A DNA stretch of 40,025 bases from contig JBOZIK010000001.1 in assembly GCA_051453625.1 (NCBI GenBank), forward strand, positions 26,778,655-26,818,679. The letters run 5' to 3'. Positions 1-9,305 of this stretch are shown here, piece after piece (within the stretch, counting starts at the first letter, position 1; the number at the start of each line of letters is the position of its first letter). The notes below the pieces were generated by a model. That model had not been told where the DNA came from, made no database searches, and was given only the letters and a program-made list of their open reading frames with translations. Source of the DNA: Welwitschia mirabilis (Eukaryota; Gnetophyta; Gnetopsida; Welwitschiales). The translations under genes and the position numbers were made by a program.

Positions 1-400
1 ACAGAATTTTCGCCTCAGTTTTGGTCATACTGGATTGGATGCTGTTGGTTATGTAGATGCTAATTATACTCAGTAAGTCCACTACTGGTCTTGTTCGTTT
101 GCAAAGAGACATGGCTTTGTCAACCACAGAAGTAGAGTACATAGTTATGACAGAGGCAACTAAAGAAATGATCTAGTTAAGACGTTTACTTGGCTAGTTT
201 GAGTTGAAACAATAGCAATATGTGATTTATTGCGATAGCTAGAGTGCCATTCATTTGGCAAAAAATGTTGCTTACCATGCTCGAATGAAGCACATTAATG
301 TGAGGTACCACTTCATCAGGGAAGCATTGGAGGAGAAGCTGAATGTTCACAAAATCCACACACATAGGCGGATCTTGCAGATTTTTTGACCAAGCCTGTT
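1..400 (+). pseudogene. Ty1/copia RNase H fragment, decayed
   Basis: This is the C-terminal ribonuclease H part of a Ty1/copia polyprotein, the activity that removes RNA from the RNA/DNA hybrid during reverse transcription. Translation gives the family blocks in order: GYVDANYT, then STTG, then STTEVEY (the conserved Glu block), YCDS (an Asp block), SAIHLAKN and KHINVRYHFIRE. At least four in-frame stops interrupt it after STTEVEY, at MI*LRRLLG*, LKQ* and CDS*, so it cannot be functional. The 5' part of the element is outside the window. The strand is opposite to the copia element at 3188-7104, so the two are separate insertions or an inversion has occurred. Family assignment is firm from motif order. 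Confidence 0.85.
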
Positions 401-433
401 CCTGGGATATAAACATCAGTGGTGCTGTCATGG

Positions 434-520
434 CATACACCTTGATCCATAGGCTAAGTGCTCACATGAACCTAGAAGCCACTGGGAAGACTTGAACCTG
501 AGACTAGCCAACATGTATGG
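434..520 (-). mobile_element. Remnant of the TRIM internal domain
   Basis: This stretch matches the internal domain of the TRIM element seen at 16106-17049. It carries the blocks CTTGATCCAT, AAGTGCTCACATGAACC, GAAGCCACTGGG and AGACTTGAACC in the same order and spacing. The LTR/internal junction at its left edge is partly deleted, and the primer-binding-site end is degraded after position 515. It directly follows the copia RNase H fragment. Element orientation is minus, as in the array. Confidence 0.75.
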
Positions 521-1213
521 CTTCTTGACTAGGTTTTTATTTATCACAATAGAAGTTGTGTTCCCACATAAAACAAACTTGTACGACCCTTGGCATGAGG
601 CAAAGCACTTGTTTGTGGTTCCTATGCTTCAAATGGGTGATCAATCCATCTACGCACCCCAATGTGGTTTCTTCAACTATTGCAAGACATGCTTAGTCCT
701 AGCGGAAAATCCATCTCATGACATTATTCTCATTCATATGGATTCTTTTTAACTTTTGATTAGCTTTTATGCCATGTATCAAAAACTTTGGGAGCTTAGC
801 TACCACAAAGGTGATTGTTACAACTATTAATATTTTAATCAACATGATATTCTCTTTATTATCACAATAGACATGTCAATTATATCACAGCTTTTTTCCT
901 ACTTAATCAAGCCACAAAAAGAGATTCAATGGACCTCAAAGCTATTGCTTTGATCTTAGCTGTTGAATGCTCACTAATTACAGCCATTCCTTTGCTTTGC
1001 CCCAGTGTTGGTTACCGCACGAAATCATATGTTAGACCAGAGGTCCTTCTTACAAAATGAGCCTAAACCGTTGTTGCAATTTGATATTGATGCACAAACA
1101 TATTTGCGTAGCTTGTGCATATGGTATTGACTCGTTACTGTGTTCTTTTCCTAGTGGATTCCCGCTCCATTACAATTTCTTGTATGTGCCAATTTGTCAA
1201 TGTTTTGGTGTGT
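521..1213. other. No identifiable feature
   Basis: AT-rich sequence. The short open frames here have no recognisable domain and no splice context, and I see no repeat boundary. Confidence 0.5.
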
Positions 1214-1221
1214 GTTTGAAG

Positions 1222-2430
1222 CATGGTTGTGAAACTCGAACTCAGCACTACTCGTTTGGCTACTTGGATTCGGACTCACTAGCGAAACTCGGAAAACTCA
1301 ACAAAACTTGGTGGAAACTCGGGAAGGCCATAAGAGTTTGGGTTTTCATATCTTTTTTGAAAGAAAAAGGCATTTTTATGCATTCTGATAAGGCATAGAG
1401 CATTTCTAAATATTAGACATCTTGAAATACACCATATTAAATATTAATGAGACAAATAACTATGTTTGTCAAAACCTCGAAGTTGTCATTACTTCTTAGT
1501 CATTACAAGCTACAAACTTACAATTATTGTGATTCATTATTTTTGTAAAACAGTTACAATTCCTAAAGATACNNNNNNNNNNNNNNNNNNNNNNNNNNNN
1601 NNNNNNNNNNNNNNNNNNNNNNNNNNNNNNNNNNNNNNNNNNNNNNNNNNNNNNNNNNNNNNNNNNNNNNNNGATACACAATGTCAAACAGTTTTTCTTA
1701 GTTTTCTATAAACTTTTTCTGAACTCCTAAGCTGGAAATGCTTTCTTTGCTTAATTTCATTGCAAGGAAAAGGCAAATACACAAAAAAGAGTGGGGAACG
1801 TAAAAAAGAAATACAAGTTTTAACTTAAGAATTTAATTCTAGAATTTTAGATATCTCAGATCATCTTCTATACCTAACGAAAATGACAAAACACAGTTAT
1901 TATATACACAAAACATGATTATAATAAATATTTTTGTATTGTTTTATGTTTATGCAATTTTCTTGGTGGAAGGAAAACACATAACGATGGCAGAGAGGAA
2001 GGAATCAATAGTGGATGCTACTGCTTTCTTTGCTTGAATGCCGATGCTTTAGCTATGTGTTAAATACTCAAATCTTTGACAAGAGTTAAAAAAATGAAAA
2101 CTTTTCAGCCCGTACCAAGAGTTGCAGTTGAGTTTGAGTCTCTGAGATGACTTTGAATGCTGATGCTTGAATGTTTAATGTTTCACACTTTCACCTTCCT
2201 TTCAACCCTTCTCTTTGCTTGTTTTTGTTTTGTTTTAGAATCCTCTCAAGAGAAATAATGTTTCTTGACTGTCTGAGGGTATTTGAACCTTAAAAAAACA
2301 AGTTTCTGTAACCTTTTTTTTTATGTTGCCATGGATCTCGAACTTGCCAAATTTGTCTTACAGAACTCGCGTTTTTAAACTCGTAGTGAACTGGAGACTC
2401 GTGAAACTTGCCATGAGTTTCACAATAGTG
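1222..2430. mobile_element. Non-autonomous hAT-type DNA transposon
   Basis: The element is bounded by a perfect 8-bp direct repeat, GTTTGAAG, at 1214-1221 and 2431-2438. That is the target-site duplication length typical of hAT transposases. Directly inside lie imperfect terminal inverted repeats: the left end reads CATGGTTGTGAAACTC and the reverse complement of the right end reads CACTATTGTGAAACTC, 13 of 16 identical, both beginning with CA as hAT ends do. Both subterminal regions (about 1230-1330 and 2335-2430) are rich in the motif ACTCG/AACTCG, resembling the subterminal transposase-binding repeats of hAT elements. The interior (about 1.2 kb including a 100-N gap at 1573-1672) has no transposase coding, so it would depend on an enzyme supplied elsewhere. 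Orientation cannot be assigned. Confidence 0.85.
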
Positions 2431-2438
2431 GTTTGAAG

Positions 2439-2997
2439 TAGGCTCTAGGAGTTACATGGAAACTCACACCTAGTTGGAGGTTAAGCAATTGCCAGTCTAC
2501 CTTTAGTTGAAACCCTGGTGTTCTCTCTTTGAAAGGTTTAAGAAGGCTAGTGTGGAACACTAGATGGATCCTTTTGGAGTGCTTGGCTTAGCTCGAGTTT
2601 ATACATGACCTCCCCTACACATTCAAGAGAATAAAGAAGGGGCCGATAGAGCAATGACTTAGCTTGATGTAGCTACTAAGCTTAATAGATGCTTGTTTGG
2701 GCTTGGTCCTTAGCAAAACTTTATTTGCCACGTTAAATAGGACTCTTCTTTGATGTCAAGTAACAAATTTCTTCATTCTATAATTTGCAGGTTGTGGGTT
2801 TCTGCATGCTTCATTAACCACCTCTTGCACTGTGGGGTCTTCCCATAATACTATAATAGTGATGTATGACAATGTCTTTCGCAGAGTACCTCAAATGGTG
2901 ATTTTTTCGTGGAAAAGTGTTTATTCTGATTATAAGCAAATTCTGCAAGTTGAGGTTCCCTCTCCCATGTGGGAGCTTTCCTTCAACGTGTGCATAC
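2439..2997. other. No identifiable feature
   Basis: Single-copy-looking sequence without a supported gene. An acceptor-like AG at about 2790 precedes a frame that closes quickly and has no homology I recognise. Confidence 0.45.
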
Positions 2998-3087
2998 TGT
3001 TAGGCCCTTTACCATCACACTAAAAGCCATGACTTAGGTAGACACTAGAGCTCTTTTATATTGACTCACTTATTGGGTTGGGCATGA
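2998..3087 (-). mobile_element. TRIM LTR, truncated by an assembly gap
   Basis: The first 90 bp of a TRIM LTR of the same family as the array at 16106-17049. It starts TGTTAGGCCCTTTACCATCA and contains the AAAAGCCATGACTTAGG block, then runs into 100 Ns. Whether it is a solo LTR or the end of a longer copy is hidden by the gap. It abuts the 3' end of the copia element. Confidence 0.85.
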
Positions 3088-3187
3088 NNNNNNNNNNNNN
3101 NNNNNNNNNNNNNNNNNNNNNNNNNNNNNNNNNNNNNNNNNNNNNNNNNNNNNNNNNNNNNNNNNNNNNNNNNNNNNNNNNNNNNNN

Positions 3188-4332
3188 TCTGTCTCTAATT
3201 ATTCTCATCCCCAAAATTTTATTAGCCTGCCCAAGATCTTTCATCTCAAATTGCTTCTTCATTGCTGTTTTAAAACATTTAATTTCAACTACATCATTCC
3301 CTACAACTAACATGTCATCTATATACAAAAGGAAAATGACAAATTTACCTGTAACACTTCCAGAGAAGTAAACGTAGTTGTTAAACTGACTCCTCAGGTA
3401 AGATTGTTGCTTCATGAATGTATCAAACCTTTTATACCATTGTCTAGGAGCTTGTTTCAAGACATACAAGCTCTTTCGTAGCTTGCAAACCAGATTAGAA
3501 CTTTGCCGGTCTGAATACCCCTCTGGTTGATGCAAATAGATCTCTTTATCAAGGTCCCCATTCAGAAAAGTTGTCTTAACATCCAATTGTTCTAGCTCTA
3601 AATCAAAGCAAGCAACCAAAGAGAGAACTATTCTGATTGATGAATGCTTTACAATAGAAGAAAAGATTTCTATAAAATCATTACTTGGCTTTTGGGCATA
3701 AACTTTCACTACCAACCTGGCCTTGTAACGCTTCTTCCCATCAGCCTCATCTTTAATTCTAAAGATCCACCTGCTATGTAGAGATTTGCGCCCCTTGGGC
3801 AAAGTAACCAACTCCCAAGTTTTATTGTTCTGCAAGGATTTCCATTCCTCCTCCATAGCTGCCTTCCACTTGGTAGTAGCGACACAAGATAAAGCCTCTT
3901 CTACTGTTTCAGGTTCTCCACAATTAGTATAAAGAACATAATGTAAAAATAAGGAATACCTGTCTAGTGGACGTATGGCTCTAGTTGAACACCTCACCCA
4001 ATGTGTTGCAGGAAGAGGTTATTTATCTTGTTCCAATCGCTCTTTCCCTTCATCCAAGGAAGTCTCATCATTTACAGCTTGTTGATTTTCAACTTCTGAA
4101 ACATTTTCTTCATGTATTTTGTCAGGAATCTGTTTAGCCTCTGTCTCAACATCTTTTAAAAAACTAATAGACTTTTGCGGGATACTAGAGAAGTCTCCTC
4201 ATTCGCACCCTGACGGCCGTGGAACATTACTCGTTCTCTCAATTTAACATCCTGAGATTTGACAACTCGTTTTGCCTCAGGATCCCACAGTCTATAACCA
4301 AGAGCATCTTCACCATATCCAACAAATATACG
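3188..4332 (-). pseudogene. Copia reverse transcriptase domain, 3' truncated
   Basis: Copia-type reverse transcriptase, which copies element RNA into DNA inside virus-like particles. Minus-strand translation shows KWKAAMEEEWKSLQ and TWELV at the start, RWIFRIK, then QLDVKTTFLNGDL (catalytic Asp of motif A, retained), IYLHQPEGY, LYVLKQAPRQWY (motif B region) and LLYIDDMLVVG with the YxDD catalytic pair intact, then FEMKDLG and ILGM. The frame is open from 3997 to the gap. Upstream, 3998-4332 encodes the linker after integrase (KWRIFVGYG, then RLWDPEAKRVV) and has an in-frame stop just before 4000. Relative to integrase the frame is shifted. The domain is cut by the gap at 3088-3187, before RNase H. 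Confidence 0.92.
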
Positions 4333-5100
4333 TCATTTGGCTTTGTATTGCAATTTTGTCATGTTCTCCTTTTGAATGTGCATGTAGGCCTCGCACCCGA
4401 AAACTCTTTGATGCTTGTAAGAAATGTTTTTACCAGTCCAAAGAATCTCTAGAACTCCATTATTGAGAGAGGAATGAGGAGATCTGTTCACCAGAAATGC
4501 AACTGTTACCACCGCCTCTGCCCAAAAAACCTTGGACAAACTTCCAGCTGCAACCATGCATCCAGCATCTTCTAGCAATGATCTGTTGCATCTCTCAACA
4601 ACACCGTTTTCCTGTGGTGCACCTGGAGGAGTATGAATGTGACGTATTCCTTTGTTGCTGCAATATTCACCAAAGGCCTTGGAGGTGTACTCCCCTCCAT
4701 TGTCAATCAACAAACATTTCACCCTAAGACCTGTTTGAGTTTCAACCATTGCAACAAAAGACTTGAAAACACCAAAGACTTCATCTTTGGACTTGAAAAG
4801 GTACACCCAAACCTTCCTAGTGCAATCATCAATAAAAGTAACAAAATAAAGGAAGCCACCAATAAAAGTAGGATTTATAAGCCTAAACACATTAGAATAA
4901 ACCAACTCTAATTTGTTTTTCCTTCTTATATCCAAATCCCTACAAAAATTGACTCTCTCATATTTACCAATAATACAATCTTTACAGAACTCAATAGAGG
5001 CATCTAAATACATGAGGATTAAGGAAAGAGATTGAAGCACCTTAAGGCTAGGATTGCCTATGTGTCCCAAACGTTTATGCCAGACATCTACATCCTCTGA
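4333..5100 (-). pseudogene. Copia integrase with changed first catalytic residue
   Basis: Integrase, which inserts the element cDNA into host DNA. The zinc-binding region is seen as WHKRLGHIGNPS followed by CKDCIIGK (HHCC motif). The catalytic core follows: LELVYSNVF where the family has a SD at this site, so the first Asp reads Asn; then FIDDCTRKVWVY; LLIDNGGEYTSKAF with the second Asp; and APQENGVVERCNRSLLE with the catalytic Glu. WAEAV, NRSPHSSL and VFGCEAY complete the domain. A +1 frameshift at about 5070-5090 separates it from the upstream protease/gag-pre-integrase segment. The D-to-N change alone would be expected to abolish activity. Confidence 0.9.
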
Positions 5101-5545
5101 AGTTCATCTGTAGTAGCAGCAACCATTGCATATGTGTCTGCTTCCAAGGTATACATGATGCCATCTTTCTTCCCTTGCAACACTGTTAGAATTCCCTTGG
5201 TAATCTTCCAACATCCTCCTCTAGAGAAGTCCAAGCCTAGATCATCAAGCTGTGTAAGAGAAACTAGCTTCTTCATCACCTTTAAAACATGTCGAATATT
5301 GTTAATGGTAACCTTGGGCAATCTTAGTTATTGCAAAACAACACTGCCTATTCCAACAACCTATAGAGATCCTCCATTGGCAGCATAAACAACTCCAGAA
5401 GAAATAGGACTGTAAATAAAGAAAGCAAAATGATTTGGACAGATATGAAAGGAAGCACCCAAATCAACTAGCCAAACATCTTTAGTAGACCTCTCTACAG
5501 AAGACCGCATAGTTCTAACACTAGAAAACTAACTCCGTCATCTTA
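5101..5545 (-). pseudogene. Copia protease and pre-integrase segment, broken
   Basis: The aspartic protease that matures the copia polyprotein. The active site is readable at 5451-5465 as DLGAS, within WLVDLGASFHICPN. The family has D-S/T-G, so the second active-site residue is replaced by Leu. The frame continues through YAANGG into two in-frame stops (TAG then TAA) before the segment PKVTINNIRHVLKV, KLVSLTQLDD and GILTVLQGKKDGIMYTLE, which is typical gag-pre-integrase sequence. The frame is lost again at about 5080. The protease would be inactive both by residue and by truncation. Confidence 0.8.
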
Positions 5546-5582
5546 CCCAATTGACCTGTGAGGAAGAGTCTCCCGAATGGCC

Positions 5583-6340
5583 CTATTCATGCTTCTCTTT
5601 TTGCTTTGCCTTCCAAGCATAATAGTCTTTCTTCACATGTCCCTTTTTCTTATAGAACCAACATTCGACGTTTCTGCCACAAGAAACTCCTTTGCTTTTG
5701 CTTCTTCCCCTGCTTTGGTCACATTTCTTATTCCTGCCTCTATTTTCATCTACAAACGCACCCTCCGAAGATTGCATTTCCTTGAGTCTACCCTCAGAAT
5801 CTTGAAGTGTAGAGACAACCTGCTCAAAAGTCATCATGGTAATATTCATAGATGTAGTGATGGATGTCACTACTGCAGACCAAATTTCAGGAAGAGAATC
5901 CAATAAGGTATAAGACTTAACTAAATCTGGAATTTTATTGTTATACTCTTCCAGATTTACCAAATTACCTATCATCTCATCCAGATGATCCTGTAATAAA
6001 ACTTCCGGCCGCTTCCTTGCCTTGAACACCTTCTGATAGATGTGAAACATATTCAAACCAGATGCTTTATCAAACTTGTTTTTGAGATGGTGCTAGAGAT
6101 CATGAGGATCCATATCTTGTTTAATCGACTGTAGGATCATGTTACCCAAACTTGGATGTATGTAGGAGAGGGCCTTTCTTTTTATCTTTTCCCATTCTTT
6201 GTCTTTCATGGAAGCCGGTTTCGCGGACTCTAGAGCTTCAAGGCACTCTAGCCCCAAAGCGGCTTTCATCAGAACACTCCAAATGTTCCAGTTTTGGTCA
6301 ATGAGCATCTCCGTCATTTGCAACCTCTCCATCACGCTTC
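5583..6340 (-). pseudogene. Copia gag, one internal stop and a decayed zinc knuckle
   Basis: Capsid/nucleocapsid polyprotein of the copia element. The N-terminal part (6335 to 6093) contains NWNIWSVLMKAAL and LGNMILQSI, as in plant copia gag. A TAG at about 6093 interrupts the frame, which resumes without shift as HLKNKFDKASG and reads on through LEEYNNKIPDLVKSYTLLDS and MTFEQVVSTL. A basic linker (RNKKCDQSRGRSKSKG) leads to the RNA-binding knuckle CWFYKKKGHVKKDYY. The family pattern is CX2CX4HX4C; here the second and fourth metal ligands read Tyr, so zinc binding is unlikely. The segment ends at a stop near 5583. Confidence 0.88.
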
Positions 6341-6727
6341 ATCTCAAAGGAATATATCCAACCACTATGGACCAAAAAAAAAATTTTAAAAAAGGGAAAA
6401 AAAGAAAAAAGAAAAAGAAAAAAAAGCAAGACAGAAAGAAAAAAAAGTAAAATGCTGCGAAACCATATAGCCACAAACAAAATGCTGCGAAACCATACAG
6501 ACGGATCTCAAAATTTGTGCCTCTTGCTTTGCTTCGCTCGGACTTGCATTGCTCTGCTCGCTTCGCTCGCTCTATAGCTACAAGTAACAACACAACCTAT
6601 TTGCTTGTTCACTGCACTCGCTTGCTTCTCTCGCTCGCTCCATTCACAAGCTTCACTCCTAGAAGCTCCAACAATTCCTGCAACTTCCTAACCTTCGTTG
6701 CAACACTTTGAGGCAAACCCTAACCAG
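6341..6727 (-). other. Copia leader with low-complexity and short repeats
   Basis: Untranslated leader between primer-binding site and gag. It contains an A-rich tract at about 6369-6450 (T-rich on the element strand), a 17-bp segment AATGCTGCGAAACCATA repeated 30 bp apart at 6451 and 6481, and many copies of a GCTTCGCTCG-like motif between 6520 and 6640. No coding domain is visible. The long T-rich frame here is a low-complexity artefact. Confidence 0.7.
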
Positions 6728-6739
6728 GCTCTGATACTA
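6728..6739 (-). promoter_or_regulatory. Primer-binding site, initiator-Met tRNA type
   Basis: On the minus strand this reads TAGTATCAGAGC, 11 of 12 identical to the plant initiator-Met PBS TGGTATCAGAGC. It lies two bases inside the LTR end at 6742, the expected place to prime minus-strand DNA. Confidence 0.88.
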
Positions 6740-6741
6740 GT

Positions 6742-7104
6742 TGTTAAGAATGGCAGCAACAAACAACAGAAACATGAAGCAAAACAACATAGGAATTTAC
6801 GTGGGAAACCCCGATGTGGGGAAAAGCCATGAAGGCAAGGCAGAGCTCTCTTAATATTTCAAGAAGAATAGTTCAAGGACACAAGCCGTCGTTAATAGCC
6901 GAGTGTTCTGAATGTCTTACTCCTCTCTCAAGATCCTTCCCCTTAAATAGGCTCACTTAAGGTTAAAAACCCTAATTGTACATTGACTTTATAAATAGCC
7001 CCCTCTTACTTTGTAACAGAAAAGAGAAATACACTTTACAAATAAAGTGCTACCATAAGGGAAAAATAGAAGATAGAAAAGAGGATTTGATTTCAACTCT
7101 AACA
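6742..7104 (-). repeat. Copia 5' LTR (363 bp)
   Basis: The LTR is bounded by TGTTA/TAACA inverted ends: on the + strand it starts TGTTAAGAATGG and ends AACTCTAACA. It contains a block around ACGTGGGAAACCCCGATG that I associate with plant copia LTRs. A TATA-like element lies at 6988-6997 (TATTTATAAA on the minus strand). No second LTR copy is present in the window, so insertion age cannot be estimated from LTR divergence. Confidence 0.85.
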
Positions 7105-8130
7105 CAGACTGTGTATCCTAAACCCTATTTACTTGTTCAGTCTGTGTCTTTGGGTGCTATGCCTTGCTGAATACTGTCCCATTCCAATTCCTTTTATGAT
7201 TCTTTGCCAAACCTTTCAGATGGACGTGGCATCTTGATTTGACATCATTGTCATGGTAGCCCATGTAGCCTGTACATACTTCCAAGAAACAAATCTACAA
7301 TCTTCTTGAGATAGCTAGCTTGCTTCAATGGTTTAAAATACACCATCTCGGGGAAATGTTCAACTGCTTCTAGAATGCTATCATGACCTTACCTTACTTT
7401 GTTTGTGGCAATCTGGTGTCGTAGTCCATTGCTGTACTCTCCCCTTTCCATGTGGGCACAGCAAGGGGTTGGAGAAGGCCCTTTAGCTTGAGTTCAACCT
7501 TAGTTTGCTGGCACATCAGACAAGCCACTATAGATTTTGCGGCTCCTTACTTAAAATGTGACCAATCATATCCCCTCTTTAGTGTTGCTGTTGTTCTCCA
7601 ATATGTCTAGTGCATGAGACTTTGTGGGCTTCCTTCAAGATTTGTCTCTTGAAACTTGCCGTGGATATGTAGATCGTGTTTCTGCATATCAAATATCTCT
7701 TAATATATTTAGAGGGTCACATGTAGGAGACTTTTGTAAGAGATTCAACCACATGCAGCTTAAGGCACATCTTTATTTTCTTTCCCAGCAGGGCACAACG
7801 AGGGGTTGGAGAAGGCCATTTATGTTGGGTTGTCCAACCTTAGTTTGCTGGCATAGCAGACAAGGCACTGTATACTTTGCGACTCCTAACTTTATGTGTG
7901 ACCAATCATATCCTTTCTTTAGTGTTGCTGTTGTTCTGCAATATGTCTAGTGCATGACACTTTGTGGGCTTCCTTCAAGATTTATCTCTTGGAACTTTGC
8001 TTGGATGTGTAGATTGTGTTTTTGCATATCAAATATCTCTTATTATATTTAGGTAGGGGAGTTATATGTAGGAGACTTTTGTAAGAGATTCCACCACATT
8101 CAGCTTAAGGCACATCTTTATTCTCTTTCC
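7105..8130 (-). pseudogene. Ty3/gypsy integrase remnant, interrupted by the copia element
   Basis: Degraded Ty3/gypsy integrase on the minus strand. Recognisable pieces are: the zinc-finger region EAHKVSCTRH, then CLLCQQTKV; GLLQPL and VPTWKGESTAMDYDTRLPQT (the block that starts the gypsy core, with its first Asp); DSILEAVEHFPEMVYFKPL; a block reading SNQDAT where the family has a SD-x-D sequence; and, next to the copia LTR, HPKTQTEQVNR (family block HPQTDGQTE-VNR, with the Glu). These lie in different frames and contain stops. The frame is cut at 7104/7105 by the copia LTR end, so the copia insertion is the younger event. The N-terminal part is present twice (see the tandem repeat at 7454-8130). 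Confidence 0.82.
7454..8130. repeat. 337-bp tandem duplication inside the gypsy remnant
   Basis: Copy 1 runs from 7454 to 7790 and copy 2 from 7791 to about 8130. Both start at GGGCACA(G/A)C(A/G)AGGGGTTGG and end at the pyrimidine tract before TTTCCC. They differ by scattered substitutions and a few small indels, so this is not a recent event. The duplication repeats the zinc-finger part of the gypsy integrase. Confidence 0.88.
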
Positions 8131-9212
8131 CGGAAGTGTATCAAACCTCCATGTCATTTTCCAAGAGGAGCTTCATCCATTGTTGTTTCCTATTGTGTAG
8201 GGGTTGGGTTTGTAGAAATTGTATCCCATGACTGTTTATCTTTACTAAAAATGAAGTCCTGATAGGTAATGCCTGGATACATGCAGCGCATGCACAGCTG
8301 CCAACAACCCAAGATCATGTTAGGGTAATTCACTTCATGTCTGTTGAAATTCTGTGATTCGTATTCAATTATTTACCTCTCTTTGGGTAAGAACAACAAT
8401 ATATGCTTAAATATCAGCCAGTCCTCATATGCAAATCTGATTACAATAATTTTAAAGAGCTGTATTTGGTTTTAAATTATAAGAGTTAGCAATTTAAATG
8501 ATGTTGAAGGTTTAGGTATTTCTGACAAAATGAATCTGAATTTTTTCAGAAAATCAGAATTCAGATTTGTAAATCCAGCTTCTAACCATATTCTTGAAAC
8601 CATACGTTGAATAAATACAACCTTGCTATGAACAAACCTCATTTTCTAACAACAACAAAAGTCGTGGTGCTTTCTTCTAAAAGGATAACATTTAGTATAA
8701 CAACTTACTTACTAAACTAATAGACATCATTAGTGGGAAAATCTGAATGAAAACAAGAGAAAGGAAATTGTTTAGTATTGTTAATGTTTTTCAGAATTTT
8801 ATTCCCTTCAACAATGTACCATAATTGATGCATTCCTTTTGGAATGATCAAAGCTCTAGCTTTGGCTCTTGTGGAAGCAGGCCTTATTAAAAGGGTTTGG
8901 TTTTATATATTCTTGTGTTTTTCTCTTGTGTGCATGTGATTTTTATTTTCAGTATTTATTTTAGTTTGCTTTTGAATTCTACGGTTTAGGTATAGTGCCA
9001 TTGCTTTTGAGGCCTTTTAAGCCTTGCAATTCAAGAAGATTTCTTCTTGTTAACTTATGATAAGAAAAATACTCAAAAAATGGAAACTTACTGTATCTTT
9101 TAGGAATAAATCTGTTCAAAATTTGTACACACACACACACAAACACACACAAATGTATGGTAATAGATAAAAAAGTGGATGTGAAATTTTGATGGTTTCT
9201 TGTAGTTTGCAG
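8131..9212. other. ERCC1 intron sequence, no gene seen
   Basis: Intronic or repeat-derived sequence upstream of the first visible ERCC1 exon. It contains a perfect 10-bp inverted repeat, AATCTGAATT at 8533-8542 with AATTCAGATT at 8558-8567, and an interrupted (CA)n run at 9127-9151. None of the expected preceding ERCC1 exon sequence is found here. Confidence 0.6.
9127..9151. repeat. (CA)n microsatellite, interrupted
   Basis: About twelve CA units with one AAAC interruption, about 60 bp upstream of an ERCC1 splice acceptor. Confidence 0.9.
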
Positions 9213-9305
9213 GAGTGTGCTCGATATCTGGAGACAATAAAGGCTTATGAGAAGAAACCAGCTGATATGATACAAGAACGACTTGATAACGATTATTTGT
9301 CACGG
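9213..9305 (+). CDS. ERCC1: ERCC1 exon: end of central domain
   Basis: 31 codons, acceptor TTTGCAG at 9206-9212 and donor GTACTT at 9306. The peptide begins ECARYLETIKAYEKKPADMI and ends DYLSR, matching the block of plant ERCC1 directly before the helix-hairpin-helix domain. Confidence 0.95.

Larger units (their letters stand above)
3188..7104 (-). mobile_element. Ty1/copia LTR retrotransposon, 5' LTR to RT, decayed
   Basis: A copia element read on the minus strand in canonical order: 5' LTR (6742-7104), initiator-Met primer-binding site (6728-6739), leader, gag (6340 to 5583), protease (about 5540-5400), integrase (5100 to 4333) and reverse transcriptase (3997 to 3188). The order protease-integrase-RT is what separates copia from gypsy. 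The 3' part (RNase H, polypurine tract, 3' LTR) is missing. The sequence enters a gap at 3187, and the far side of the gap is a TRIM LTR. The upstream flank (7105 onward) is a gypsy integrase broken inside its coding frame, so the copia was probably inserted into the gypsy element. Stops, frameshifts and changed catalytic residues show that it is dead. Confidence 0.92.

Noticed and set aside
1057-1398. A 113-codon + strand frame
   Set aside because: It overlaps the left end of the hAT-type element, including the ACTCG repeats, and has no known domain.
6298-6593. Phe/Lys-rich frames on both strands
   Set aside because: They come from the A-rich/T-rich tract of the copia leader and are low-complexity artefacts.
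7624-7950. A 108-codon + strand frame
   Set aside because: It is the antisense shadow of the duplicated gypsy integrase remnant.
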